DNA of 8,108 nucleotides from Glaciecola sp. UBA983. GTDB lineage: Bacteria > Pseudomonadota > Gammaproteobacteria > Enterobacterales > Alteromonadaceae. Position 1 is the first letter of the stretch. Each line of letters opens with the position of its first letter. The stretch lies in NCBI GenBank assembly GCA_002292215.1, contig DBBN01000106.1:1-8108 (forward strand). The letters run 5' to 3'. The position numbers and the translations under genes are program-made. This document shows, piece by piece, positions 1 to 6,089 of this stretch. The notes under the pieces are model-generated. The model had not been told where the DNA came from and ran no database searches. It saw only the letters and a program-made list of their open reading frames with translations.

Positions 1-418
1 CACCGGGATTGTCAGCAGAGGTAAAACGAAGTAGCGTTTTACCATCAGTACTAACTTTATCAAATATAGGTTTAACCGCCATACCAATCTTGATATCGGA
101 CTCCGCAACATCTATTAGCGTGGTATTAATTCTGACGCCTTGGCTCAGTTCAACAACCGCTAATGCTTGTGGCATCTCGTCACTAAATTCTGGCATAGTA
201 GGTATACGTGTTAACGTATACGAATATAACGTTCCCTCTCCATTGACGGGTTTATATTCAAGATCATGAGCAAGACAATGAGTACAATGATTGCGCGGAA
301 AAAACACCCATCCAGCACATTGGTTGCATTGTTGAATGTGTAACTCATTTTGTTCTAGCGCTTGCCAAAATGGAGCTGAAATTTTTGTCGCTAGCGGCAT
401 TGGTTTAGACGTTGCCAT
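1..418 (-). CDS. DUF35 zinc-ribbon/OB-fold protein, partner of the thiolase-like enzyme (3' end cut by window edge)
   Basis: The frame stays open for 139 codons from the ATG at 416-418 to the left edge, with no stop reached. Residues 31-34 and 45-48 form a Cys-x2-Cys / Cys-x10 / Cys-x2-Cys zinc ribbon, after a short helical segment containing FWQAL. An OB-fold-like stretch follows from about residue 58 (GEGTLYSYT, later ALAVVEL). This is the classic DUF35 layout. The family is usually about 130-150 residues, so little is missing. DUF35 proteins form complexes with thiolases, HMG-CoA synthases and steroid side-chain aldolases (Ltp2 with the ChsH2 DUF35 domain), where they help shape or bind the acyl-CoA site. 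Only one base separates it from the thiolase-like stop codon, and its Shine-Dalgarno lies inside the end of that gene, so the two are probably translationally coupled partners. Family assignment is strong; the exact substrate is unknown. Confidence 0.9.
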   Translation of the reverse strand, partial: MATSKPMPLATKISAPFWQALEQNELHIQQCNQCAGWVFFPRNHCTHCLAHDLEYKPVNGEGTLYSYTLTRIPTMPEFSDEMPQALAVVELSQGVRINTTLIDVAESDIKIGMAVKPIFDKVSTDGKTLLRFTSADNPG

Positions 419-419
419 G

Positions 420-1631
420 CTATCCTCCTTGTAGGATCAATGCGCCCTGCTCACTCATGACACCGCCCGTACCGCTGACAAACATATTGTCACAGGATTT
501 TAGCTGGCGTTCTTGAGCAGAGTGTGAAATTTGATCAAATGCTTCAATGACTTGTGAATAACCACCCGCCGCAGCTGATTGACCAAAGCTTAATTGTCCG
601 CCATGCGTGTTTAATGGAAAATCACCTTTAAAGGTCAAATTATGCTCTTTAATAAAGCGTTGACCTTCACCTTTAGGCACAAAACCTGCGTCTTCAAGTG
701 ATAACAATACTGTAATGGTATAGCAATCATATATTTGCGCAGCATGTATGTCTTTAGGCGTCAAACCTGACATCGCAAACGCACGTTTTGCCGCTTCGGC
801 AACCGGCGTAACTGTCATTTCTTTCGCATAAGAAGGAGATTTGAAAGACAAACGCTCGCCAAAACCCGTCACAAATGCAGGACGTTTTTTAGCACGTGCA
901 GCTAGCTCTTTAGATGCAACAATGACTGCTGCACCACCGGCAACCGGCATGACAATTTCTAAAACATGTAATGGATCTGCCACTAATTTTGAAGCTAACA
1001 CATCTTCAATACTTAACGACTTGCCATTAAATATTGCATCTTTGTGATATTGGGCATTAAAACGCTGGTCGACAGCAATTTTAGCCATCGCACTTTTATC
1101 GTAGCCATATTGCGCAGCATAGCGTTGGGCTATCATGGCATAACCGGTGTTTTGCCCCATGTGCCCATATGGCAAATCAAATTCAGCCTCAGGAGCACCA
1201 AACGCAGTGCTATGACCACCAAAACGCATGGCTTGTGCCATCCAAGCAGGATCTTCGGTGGGACCTAACGGTGCCATACGAGCAGGTATGACACACAACA
1301 CCGCCTGACATAACCCCATTTCTATCGCCATTGCTGCGCGCCAAACCTGGGCTACAGCGGTACAACCACCTAAGTCAACGACTTCGGCAAAATTCACTTC
1401 AATCCCTAAGTATTCTGCGGCCATAGCCGGTACAAATACCGATGCTTCATGAAAGTGAGGGCCATTAATAACGAGTCCATCAAGATCGCTCTTGTGTAAT
1501 CCTGCATCAACTAATGCTTTGTGAGCGAGGTCCGCCACTTGCTCTAAATGGAACATTTGTGGCGCTGTTTGATATTTTTCTGGCTTATATTGCGCAGCAC
1601 CAACAATCGCTGCGTTTCCACGTAATCCCAT
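420..1631 (-). CDS. SCP2-type thiolase-like enzyme (acyl-CoA C-C bond cleavage)
   Basis: A 403-residue protein of normal length for the SCP2/lipid-transfer branch of the thiolase superfamily. It probably cleaves a beta-oxidation-type acyl-CoA intermediate, by thiolysis or retro-aldol reaction. Visible signatures are the first-half nucleophile segment VVDLGGCTAV with Cys90, the IYDCYTI segment (301-307), NTHGG (341-345) and the closing SGTGG/GALIL segment (386-400). Cys90 sits where the thiolase nucleophile belongs. The usual GHP histidine is replaced by GQS (Gln351), and the late CxG cysteine is absent (SGTGG). This mixture resembles the thiolase-like enzymes that work with DUF35 proteins in steroid side-chain breakdown. 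The ATG at 1631 follows a TAAGGA ribosome site (1638-1643) overlapping the stop of the acyl-CoA synthetase gene, 9 bp upstream. Family call firm; reaction type uncertain. Confidence 0.9.
   Translation of the reverse strand: MGLRGNAAIVGAAQYKPEKYQTAPQMFHLEQVADLAHKALVDAGLHKSDLDGLVINGPHFHEASVFVPAMAAEYLGIEVNFAEVVDLGGCTAVAQVWRAAMAIEMGLCQAVLCVIPARMAPLGPTEDPAWMAQAMRFGGHSTAFGAPEAEFDLPYGHMGQNTGYAMIAQRYAAQYGYDKSAMAKIAVDQRFNAQYHKDAIFNGKSLSIEDVLASKLVADPLHVLEIVMPVAGGAAVIVASKELAARAKKRPAFVTGFGERLSFKSPSYAKEMTVTPVAEAAKRAFAMSGLTPKDIHAAQIYDCYTITVLLSLEDAGFVPKGEGQRFIKEHNLTFKGDFPLNTHGGQLSFGQSAAAGGYSQVIEAFDQISHSAQERQLKSCDNMFVSGTGGVMSEQGALILQGG
423..430 (-). promoter_or_regulatory. Strong ribosome binding site for the DUF35 gene, inside the thiolase-like gene
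   Basis: Read on the minus strand this is AAGGAGGA, four bases before the ATG at 418. It immediately precedes the TAG stop of the thiolase-like gene (420-422), so it lies within that coding sequence. It fixes the DUF35 start and suggests stoichiometric, coupled synthesis of the two proteins. Confidence 0.8.
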
Positions 1632-1640
1632 AAATAATCC

Positions 1641-3509
1641 TTAAGCGTTGACGAAGGGTTTAAAACCTAATGCTGTTAATACACTGTCACTATAAAGCTC
1701 ATAACAGCCTAACTTATCATTGCGCACATATATAGGCTCACCACATGCTACTGGGTCATAACCTTGCTTTTGTAAGTCAACTTTACGAAGTTTGTAAGTT
1801 GACGTCATATCCGCAGCTTTACTGACACGCACAAATTGCGGTGCCGCATAATTGGGGACTTTTTGGGTCGTTAGTGTATAAAAGGTAACTGGATCAAATT
1901 CATGACCAGCCTGCATCACTATCGCAGCCATGCCCGCACGACCTTCATTCTCTGGAACTTGTATCCCATAAATATTAATTAACTCTGCGCCCTCATAATC
2001 ACCTAAGGCAATAGCGACTTCTTGTGATGATACATTTTCGCTTTTCCAGCGGTAAGTATCACCGATTCGGTCTACGAAATAAAAATAACCATTGTCATCA
2101 TAGCGCAATAAATCACCTGAACGCCAAAAAGCGTCACCTTGTGCAAACACATTGCGCATAATTTTTTGTTCGGTTCCTTCGGCGGAGGTATAACCTTCAA
2201 AACGGCCACCACCAAAATCAGGGTGATTGATAATCATCCCTAAGCCCTCACCAACATCCCCAGGCTGACACAATATGCAATGACCGTTGTCATCTTTTAT
2301 ATGTGTTTCAGTTTGGGTATCAAATTTCACCAATCTAAAATTAGTTCTATCCCAGCGCGGCACACGTCCGACCGAGCCAATGTAATTATCGATATTTATT
2401 AAATTGGTATTCGCTTCGGTAGATCCCCACCCTTCATAGATATCCATAGGTCCAAAATACTCTAACCAACGATGCCAACTCGTTTCGGTTAAGCCGGCTC
2501 CGAGCATACAACGAAGCGAATGATCTTTGGGTTTATGATTGTTTGCATCGGCATAATTAAGCAGGTAACGGCAAATCTCACCAATATATTGACATACTGT
2601 AATACGATGAGATTCAATATCATACCAAAACTGACTGACGCTAAATTTGCGTCGAATGACAATACTAGCACCCGCAGCAAGCGCGGTTGAAGTGACCGAA
2701 GTTGCAGCAGCACCATGATATAACGGTAAACAGCAGTAAAAAACATCATCAGGCGTCGCTGCAATTGTCTCCACCATGACATCACCCGATGTGAGCCAGC
2801 GCATATGACTGTAAATAGCGGCTTTAGGTAACCCCGTAGTGCCGGAGGTGAAAATTAACAATGTAGGTGTTTCGCCATCTGTTGCTCCGCGCGCAAGTGA
2901 GCATGACTCGCCACTTTGAGAAGCGACATCTGCATCAAAAGTCGTATCAATCCAGGTGGGTAGAACAACTTTATCAATAATTTCATCATCACTGACTAAC
3001 CATAATTTTTTATTTGCTAGGGATGGTGTGTTTATAAAGCGTTCAACGCACTCTTCTCCTACTATCACCACATCATTATTGGTCGATTCTATTGCATGTT
3101 CCAGGATATCACCTTGCACCTGCGTATTGATGAATGCAACCACCACACCTAATTTGGTTAAGCCAAACCATGTAAAAAAGAACTCAGGTCGGTTTTCAAG
3201 CGCCATTGCACAACCGTCACCTTCTCTTAAGCCTCTGGCTTGAAATACCTTAGCATATTTATTTGCTTGGGCATTTACTTCTTCATAACTAAACGTTTTA
3301 TCTTTATAAATTAAAAAATTGGCACTCAAACGTGCTTTTGCCTGTTCTTCTAATCGGTCTGCTATGCTGTATTTTTGAGAAGGACTAACTGAGCGGGATG
3401 CCGCTGCGCGAGCATCCATTTTAGCTTGTGTTACAGCTCTAAGCACTGGTGCTTTATCGAGTGAACCGGCGTAAGGAATACTGGTGTTATCCACTATAGA
3501 ATCTCCCAT
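1641..3509 (-). CDS. FATP/VLACS-type acyl-CoA synthetase (AMP-binding)
   Basis: Predicted to activate a carboxylic acid (long-chain, side-chain or polycyclic) to its CoA thioester through an acyl-adenylate in the cytoplasm. From the ATG at 3507-3509 it is 622 residues, typical for the FATP/FadD6-like family. Motifs in order are the P-loop TSGTTGLPK (221-229), YEGWGSTE (358-365), RSGDLLRYDDNGY (463-475, with Asp466), the FATP signature DRIGDTYRWKSENV (480-493) and the C-terminal STYKLRKVDL segment with the likely catalytic Lys573. A GTG at 3554 would add 15 residues, but it has no ribosome site and overlaps the previous gene by 35 bp. The ATG gives the same 10-bp gap as the preceding junction, although its own Shine-Dalgarno is weak. 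It sits between the SnoaL-like and thiolase-like genes, fitting a substrate-activation step for this pathway. Family call is firm, substrate unknown. Confidence 0.92.
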   Translation of the reverse strand: MGDSIVDNTSIPYAGSLDKAPVLRAVTQAKMDARAAASRSVSPSQKYSIADRLEEQAKARLSANFLIYKDKTFSYEEVNAQANKYAKVFQARGLREGDGCAMALENRPEFFFTWFGLTKLGVVVAFINTQVQGDILEHAIESTNNDVVIVGEECVERFINTPSLANKKLWLVSDDEIIDKVVLPTWIDTTFDADVASQSGESCSLARGATDGETPTLLIFTSGTTGLPKAAIYSHMRWLTSGDVMVETIAATPDDVFYCCLPLYHGAAATSVTSTALAAGASIVIRRKFSVSQFWYDIESHRITVCQYIGEICRYLLNYADANNHKPKDHSLRCMLGAGLTETSWHRWLEYFGPMDIYEGWGSTEANTNLINIDNYIGSVGRVPRWDRTNFRLVKFDTQTETHIKDDNGHCILCQPGDVGEGLGMIINHPDFGGGRFEGYTSAEGTEQKIMRNVFAQGDAFWRSGDLLRYDDNGYFYFVDRIGDTYRWKSENVSSQEVAIALGDYEGAELINIYGIQVPENEGRAGMAAIVMQAGHEFDPVTFYTLTTQKVPNYAAPQFVRVSKAADMTSTYKLRKVDLQKQGYDPVACGEPIYVRNDKLGCYELYSDSVLTALGFKPFVNA

Positions 3510-3519
3510 ATTTTTGTAA

Positions 3520-4155
3520 TCAACGTACTCGAATTTTAGGTGCTGGAGTGTCACCGCGCATGGTGCGAAGAAACTGTTCTATCGGTGCCGGAACTGCCAC
3601 TTCGGGTAAAGTATCATCAAGCGGGCGGTTTTGCCAAAACGCCTGCCACGATGGAAATAAATCATGAAAAGTTCCAGTGTAAGGTTCTCTGCCTGGCCAG
3701 CGCATTTTCATATCACCTGTCGGCACTGCATTTAAGTCGCTCGCGTACCAATAACAAGGCAAACGACGCCTAAAATACCAAACGCCATCAATACGTTCGT
3801 AATCATCCCAATACAACATTTGCATAAGGACCCACTCACGACCGGTTTCATGTTCATTTTTTGAATAAACAACGCCCACTGCATGATCAGGATCCACAAA
3901 CTCAATAATATGCTGTCCTAAATGATGAGAGGTACCAGTAAATTGATCACGTAATGTAGAATCAACCCATGCCTTTAAATGGGCTCGTCCACTTTTGCCG
4001 CCACCAACGCGCACATCAGGAACAAATAATCCAACATGAGCATCAATATCACGCATGTCGAGGGACAAGGAATATTTACCAGCCAACTGTCGTATGGCCT
4101 CAATCGATTCAAGTCTATCGATACGTTGTTCTAAATTGTTTTGTGTTTCGCTCAC
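3520..4155 (-). CDS. SnoaL-like/NTF2-superfamily protein (possible dehydratase, hydratase or isomerase)
   Basis: From the GTG at 4153-4155 this is a 211-residue protein. The first about 135 residues look like a SnoaL_4-type NTF2 cone fold: helix LEQRIDRLESIEAIRQLAGKY, then SLSLDMRDIDAHVGLF (Asp33, Asp37), then TSHHLGQHIIEF (77-78 His-His), then a strand pair ending in GVWYFRRR. Tyr28, an Asp and the His pair lie where scytalone-dehydratase-like members hold catalytic groups. That is an analogy, not proof of activity. About 70 further residues rich in Trp, Pro and Phe (GREPYTGTFHDLFPSW) extend beyond the usual domain. The family contains dehydratases, ketosteroid-isomerase-like enzymes and non-catalytic proteins. 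An ATG at 4188 would add 11 residues but overlaps the SDR gene; the GTG has a well-placed ribosome site. It lies 10 bp after the SDR and 10 bp before the acyl-CoA synthetase. Confidence 0.82.
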   Translation of the reverse strand: MSETQNNLEQRIDRLESIEAIRQLAGKYSLSLDMRDIDAHVGLFVPDVRVGGGKSGRAHLKAWVDSTLRDQFTGTSHHLGQHIIEFVDPDHAVGVVYSKNEHETGREWVLMQMLYWDDYERIDGVWYFRRRLPCYWYASDLNAVPTGDMKMRWPGREPYTGTFHDLFPSWQAFWQNRPLDDTLPEVAVPAPIEQFLRTMRGDTPAPKIRVR

Positions 4156-4163
4156 AATAACTA

Positions 4164-4167
4164 TCCT
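4164..4167 (-). promoter_or_regulatory. Ribosome binding site choosing the GTG start of the SnoaL-like gene
   Basis: The minus-strand reading is TTTAGGATAGTTATT followed by GTG. The AGGA core lies 8 bases before the GTG at 4155 and overlaps the TAG stop of the SDR gene (4166-4168). No comparable site precedes the upstream ATG at 4188, so the shorter form is preferred. Confidence 0.6.
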
Positions 4168-4900
4168 AAATAAAGGCCATTCCGCCATTTACGGCAATGT
4201 TCTGACCGGTAATAAAACCAGAATCATCACACGCTAAAAAACTTGCAACTTTTGCAATATCGATACTTTCACCCATACGACCTAGTGGAATATCTGCTAT
4301 CATTTTTTGTGTCCATTCATCCGGAACACCTGCCATCATAGGCGTATTTGTGGGACCTGGAATAATCGTATTAACACGAACACCATGGCTCGCAAGCTCA
4401 CGCGAGATACTGCGAGTAAGGCCCATTACACCTGCTTTTGATGAGCAATAATGACTAGGACCTTCACCGGTTAATGCAGCAGTGCTTGAAATATTGATAA
4501 TACTGCCACAACCTTGTTTAGCCATTACTTTAGCCGCTTCACGACAACAATAAAAAGTGCCATTAAGATTGACACTAATTACCTTGTCCCAATGCTCATC
4601 TGGCGTTTCAAGAAACGTATCAAAAGACCCCACACCGGCGCAATTCACAATAACGTCGAGTCTGCCAAATTTTGCAACGACATTGTCAATCGCTTCTTTC
4701 ACTGAAGCACTATCAGCAATATTGGCAGTCAAACCAATCGCTTTTTCATTGGGGAGTAAACTGATTGTTTCGTTTACTGCTTCTGCATTAATATCCAGCG
4801 CTGCGACCAACGCGCCAGCCTGAGCAAAATACCGGATCATTTCTTGCCCCATGCCTTGCCCAGCTCCTGTTACTAATACAACTTGATCATGATGTTTCAT
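4166..4900 (-). CDS. Short-chain dehydrogenase/reductase (classical SDR, FabG-like)
   Basis: A 244-residue classical SDR, normal length, probably an NAD-dependent alcohol/ketone oxidoreductase such as a 3-hydroxyacyl-CoA or hydroxysteroid dehydrogenase. Motifs are the nucleotide loop TGAGQGMG (11-18), Asp36 ending the second strand (ALDIN, which favours NAD(H) over NADP(H)), NCAGV (86-90), Asn111, Ser139 and the Tyr151-x3-Lys155 pair in HYCSSK, and PGPTNTPM (181-188). The catalytic tetrad Asn-Ser-Tyr-Lys is complete. The C-terminus ITGQNIAVNGGMAFI is standard for the family. It is the first gene of the leftward operon: ATG at 4900, an AGGGAGT ribosome site at 4905-4911 and a predicted promoter at 4968-4995. 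Its natural substrate cannot be read from sequence, but its place with CoA ligase and thiolase-like genes supports oxidation of a hydroxyl group before C-C cleavage. Confidence 0.93.
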   Translation of the reverse strand: MKHHDQVVLVTGAGQGMGQEMIRYFAQAGALVAALDINAEAVNETISLLPNEKAIGLTANIADSASVKEAIDNVVAKFGRLDVIVNCAGVGSFDTFLETPDEHWDKVISVNLNGTFYCCREAAKVMAKQGCGSIINISSTAALTGEGPSHYCSSKAGVMGLTRSISRELASHGVRVNTIIPGPTNTPMMAGVPDEWTQKMIADIPLGRMGESIDIAKVASFLACDDSGFITGQNIAVNGGMAFI

Positions 4901-4967
4901 ATTTACTCCCTATAAAAACTTATTCCCAAACTGATAGTTATGAATGGGCACTGAAATTTAGCTTTTA

Positions 4968-4995
4968 CTTATAGTGATCTAGCAAACAAATTCAA
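4968..4995 (-). promoter_or_regulatory. Predicted sigma70-type promoter of the leftward operon
   Basis: On the minus strand a -35-like TTGAAT (4990-4995, 4/6 to TTGACA) is followed after 16 bp by TATAAG (4968-4973, 5/6 to TATAAT). Transcription would start near 4961, leaving a leader of about 60 bases before the SDR. The -35 overlaps the outer edge of the left arm of the dyad at 4991-5047. Consensus match only. Confidence 0.5.
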
Positions 4996-5047
4996 ACATC
5001 GTCCAACAAGACTAAATGGTTATTGGTCTAAATGGACGATGTTTTAA
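4991..5047. promoter_or_regulatory. 57-bp dyad: two outward-pointing copies of a 22-bp putative regulator site
   Basis: The arms AAACATCGTCCA (4994-5005) and TGGACGATGTTT (5033-5044) are perfect 12-bp inverted repeats centred on 5019. On the same axis, AGAC (5009-5012) pairs with GTCT (5026-5029), and the outer AA bases also match. Each half is therefore a 22-bp unit (4991-5012 and 5026-5047) reading GTCT, three variable bases, TGGACGATGTTT, one variable base, AA, with 18 of 22 bases identical. Each unit overlaps the -35 of the promoter it points to. This geometry fits a regulator acting on both operons, perhaps an activator. CTAAATGG also occurs twice as a direct repeat at 5012-5019 and 5028-5035. 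The repeat is directly visible; its role is inferred. Confidence 0.7.
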
Positions 5048-5072
5048 AAATGCTTGCGTCGCAAGCTACAAT
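5043..5072 (+). promoter_or_regulatory. Predicted promoter of the rightward operon
   Basis: TTTAAA (5043-5048, 4/6 to TTGACA), an 18-bp spacer and TACAAT (5067-5072, 5/6 to TATAAT). The start would be near 5079, giving a leader of about 95 bases. The weak -35 overlaps the right arm of the 57-bp dyad, and the spacer contains a perfect palindrome, so regulation is likely. Consensus match only. Confidence 0.45.
5052..5066. promoter_or_regulatory. Perfect 15-bp palindrome, candidate repressor operator
   Basis: GCTTGCG, a single central T at 5059, then CGCAAGC. The two 7-bp arms match perfectly. It fills most of the spacer of the predicted rightward promoter and abuts the TACAAT -10. A one-base loop makes an RNA hairpin unlikely, whereas a dimeric DNA-binding repressor (TetR, MarR or GntR type) would fit. 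The cognate regulator is not in the window. Confidence 0.55.
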
Positions 5073-5103
5073 GAGACAGTTTATTTATTTAATGTAAAGG
5101 CAC

Positions 5104-5147
5104 ACAAGTAAGCCTAGCTACTCGTTAGAAATTAGTTAGTTACTTGT
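5104..5147. repeat. 8-bp inverted repeat in the leader of the rightward operon
   Basis: ACAAGTAA (5104-5111) and TTACTTGT (5140-5147) are exact reverse complements with a 28-base spacer. They lie in the predicted 5' leader, ending 16 bases before the ribosome site. They could form a weak AU-rich stem or be a chance repeat. The rest of the control region (4901-4967 and 5073-5103) shows nothing else clear. Confidence 0.3.
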
Positions 5148-5162
5148 CAGTATCTACAATAC

Positions 5163-5167
5163 GGGAG
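5163..5167 (+). promoter_or_regulatory. Ribosome binding site defining a TTG start
   Basis: GGGAG lies 7 bases before the TTG at 5175-5177. No in-frame ATG or GTG follows before the conserved domain begins, so this site is the main reason to accept a TTG start for the alpha/beta hydrolase. Confidence 0.65.
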
Positions 5168-5174
5168 TATTGAT

Positions 5175-6029
5175 TTGAACAAGCACACAATTACATCAGC
5201 AACCTCACAAAAGTTACCATTACCTACAGGTAAATTCATAAAGATAGAAAATGGGTTAACGTTACATTATCTAGAAGAAGGTGAAGGCCCTATTGTCATT
5301 TGGCTGCATGGCAGTGGCCCCGGTGCCAGTGGATTTAGTAATTTCAAAGGAAACTATCCAGAATTTTCAAGTGCCGGCTTCCGCAACATCGTGCTTGATT
5401 TACCTGGTTTTGGTCGTTCTGATAAACCCGATGATGTTAACTACGATTTGAACTTTTTTGTTACTGCGCTTAATGGCTTCATTGAAGCATTGGACTTACC
5501 TAAATTAACATTACTGGGTAATTCATTGGGCGGTGCTATTGCTTTAGGTCAAGCATTGGCGCACCCCACAACAGTTGAACGTTTAATATTAATGGCGCCT
5601 GGTGGCGTTGAAGAACGCGAAACCTACTTCCAAATGGAAGGTATTCAGCGCATGGTTGAGGTGTATAGTCGCGGTCCAATGGGCGTTGAAGAAATGCGCG
5701 AAGTGATGTCATTACAATTGTTTGATGCCAGTGGCTTATCTGATGATATATTAGCAGAACGTTCAGCTGTAGCAGTGACTCAGCCAGCAAACCTATTTAG
5801 TACCATGATGGTTCCAAATATGACTGAACGATTGCATGAATTAACTTGCCCTGTGCTTGGTTTTTGGGGCACCAATGACCGTTTTAATCCACATGAAGGC
5901 GTGCATAAATTTCTAGATAATTTGCCGCATGCTCGATTTATTATGCTTAATCGCTGTGGTCACTGGGTACAAGTGGAACATCAACGTTTGTTTAATAGCA
6001 CTTGTATTGATTTTTTACAGCACGGTTAA
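5175..6029 (+). CDS. Alpha/beta hydrolase of the meta-cleavage-product (C-C bond) hydrolase type
   Basis: A 284-residue single-domain hydrolase, the usual size for the BphD/MhpC/HsaD group, which hydrolyse the C-C bond of dienol ring-fission products. The triad is Ser117 in GNSLGG, Asp235 in GTNDRF and His263 in CGHW. The oxyanion segment HGSGPGAS (45-52) carries the GPGA typical of this group. Asn116, Trp264 and Arg196 (eight residues before Gln-Pro) match, by my recollection of BphD, pocket residues there including the arginine that binds the substrate carboxylate. The lid region lies around 140-215. It begins with TTG, supported by GGGAG upstream. It is the first gene of the rightward operon, 60 bp before the flavoenzyme. 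No extradiol dioxygenase is visible, so a true ring-fission substrate, another beta-diketone, or a simple ester remain possible. Confidence 0.88.
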   Translation: MNKHTITSATSQKLPLPTGKFIKIENGLTLHYLEEGEGPIVIWLHGSGPGASGFSNFKGNYPEFSSAGFRNIVLDLPGFGRSDKPDDVNYDLNFFVTALNGFIEALDLPKLTLLGNSLGGAIALGQALAHPTTVERLILMAPGGVEERETYFQMEGIQRMVEVYSRGPMGVEEMREVMSLQLFDASGLSDDILAERSAVAVTQPANLFSTMMVPNMTERLHELTCPVLGFWGTNDRFNPHEGVHKFLDNLPHARFIMLNRCGHWVQVEHQRLFNSTCIDFLQHG

Positions 6030-6089
6030 TAAACCGACTTTAGAATAATCCTACTTAATATCAATATTATTGTCGAAAAAGGTGTCTCT

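Noticed and set aside
9..269. Open frame of 86 codons on the plus strand
   Set aside because: It lies antisense to the DUF35 gene, which has a zinc ribbon and a strong ribosome site; the plus-strand product has no recognisable motif.
841..1268. Two overlapping plus-strand open frames
   Set aside because: Antisense to the thiolase-like gene, low-complexity products with no domain signature.
2489..3243. Open frames on minus (2489-2785) and plus (2956-3243) strands
   Set aside because: Both fall wholly inside the acyl-CoA synthetase gene in other frames, and their products show no family features.
3510..3554. GTG at 3554 as the start of the acyl-CoA synthetase
   Set aside because: It has no Shine-Dalgarno and would overlap the SnoaL-like gene by 35 bp. 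The ATG at 3509 gives a gap like the neighbouring junction. The choice is not certain because the ATG also has a weak ribosome site.
4156..4188. ATG at 4188 as the start of the SnoaL-like gene
   Set aside because: It would overlap the SDR gene by 23 bp and lacks a ribosome site; the added residues look unlike the family start.
3540..4823. Several short plus-strand frames at 3540-3773, 3969-4237 and 4514-4823
   Set aside because: Antisense to the SnoaL-like and SDR genes, with no ribosome sites or domain signatures.
4991..5047. The dyad as a rho-independent terminator or a small inverted-repeat transposable element
   Set aside because: There is no T tract after a compact GC-rich hairpin, the 27-base loop is long, and no flanking target duplication is visible. 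Its placement at two -35 elements fits a regulatory site better.
5536..5790. Minus-strand frame of 84 codons
   Set aside because: Antisense to the alpha/beta hydrolase across its catalytic serine region.
6030..6089. Possible terminator or promoter in the 60-bp gap between hydrolase and flavoenzyme
   Set aside because: It holds only small AT-rich partial repeats around AATATCAATATT, with no GC-rich stem and T run and no convincing -35/-10 pair.
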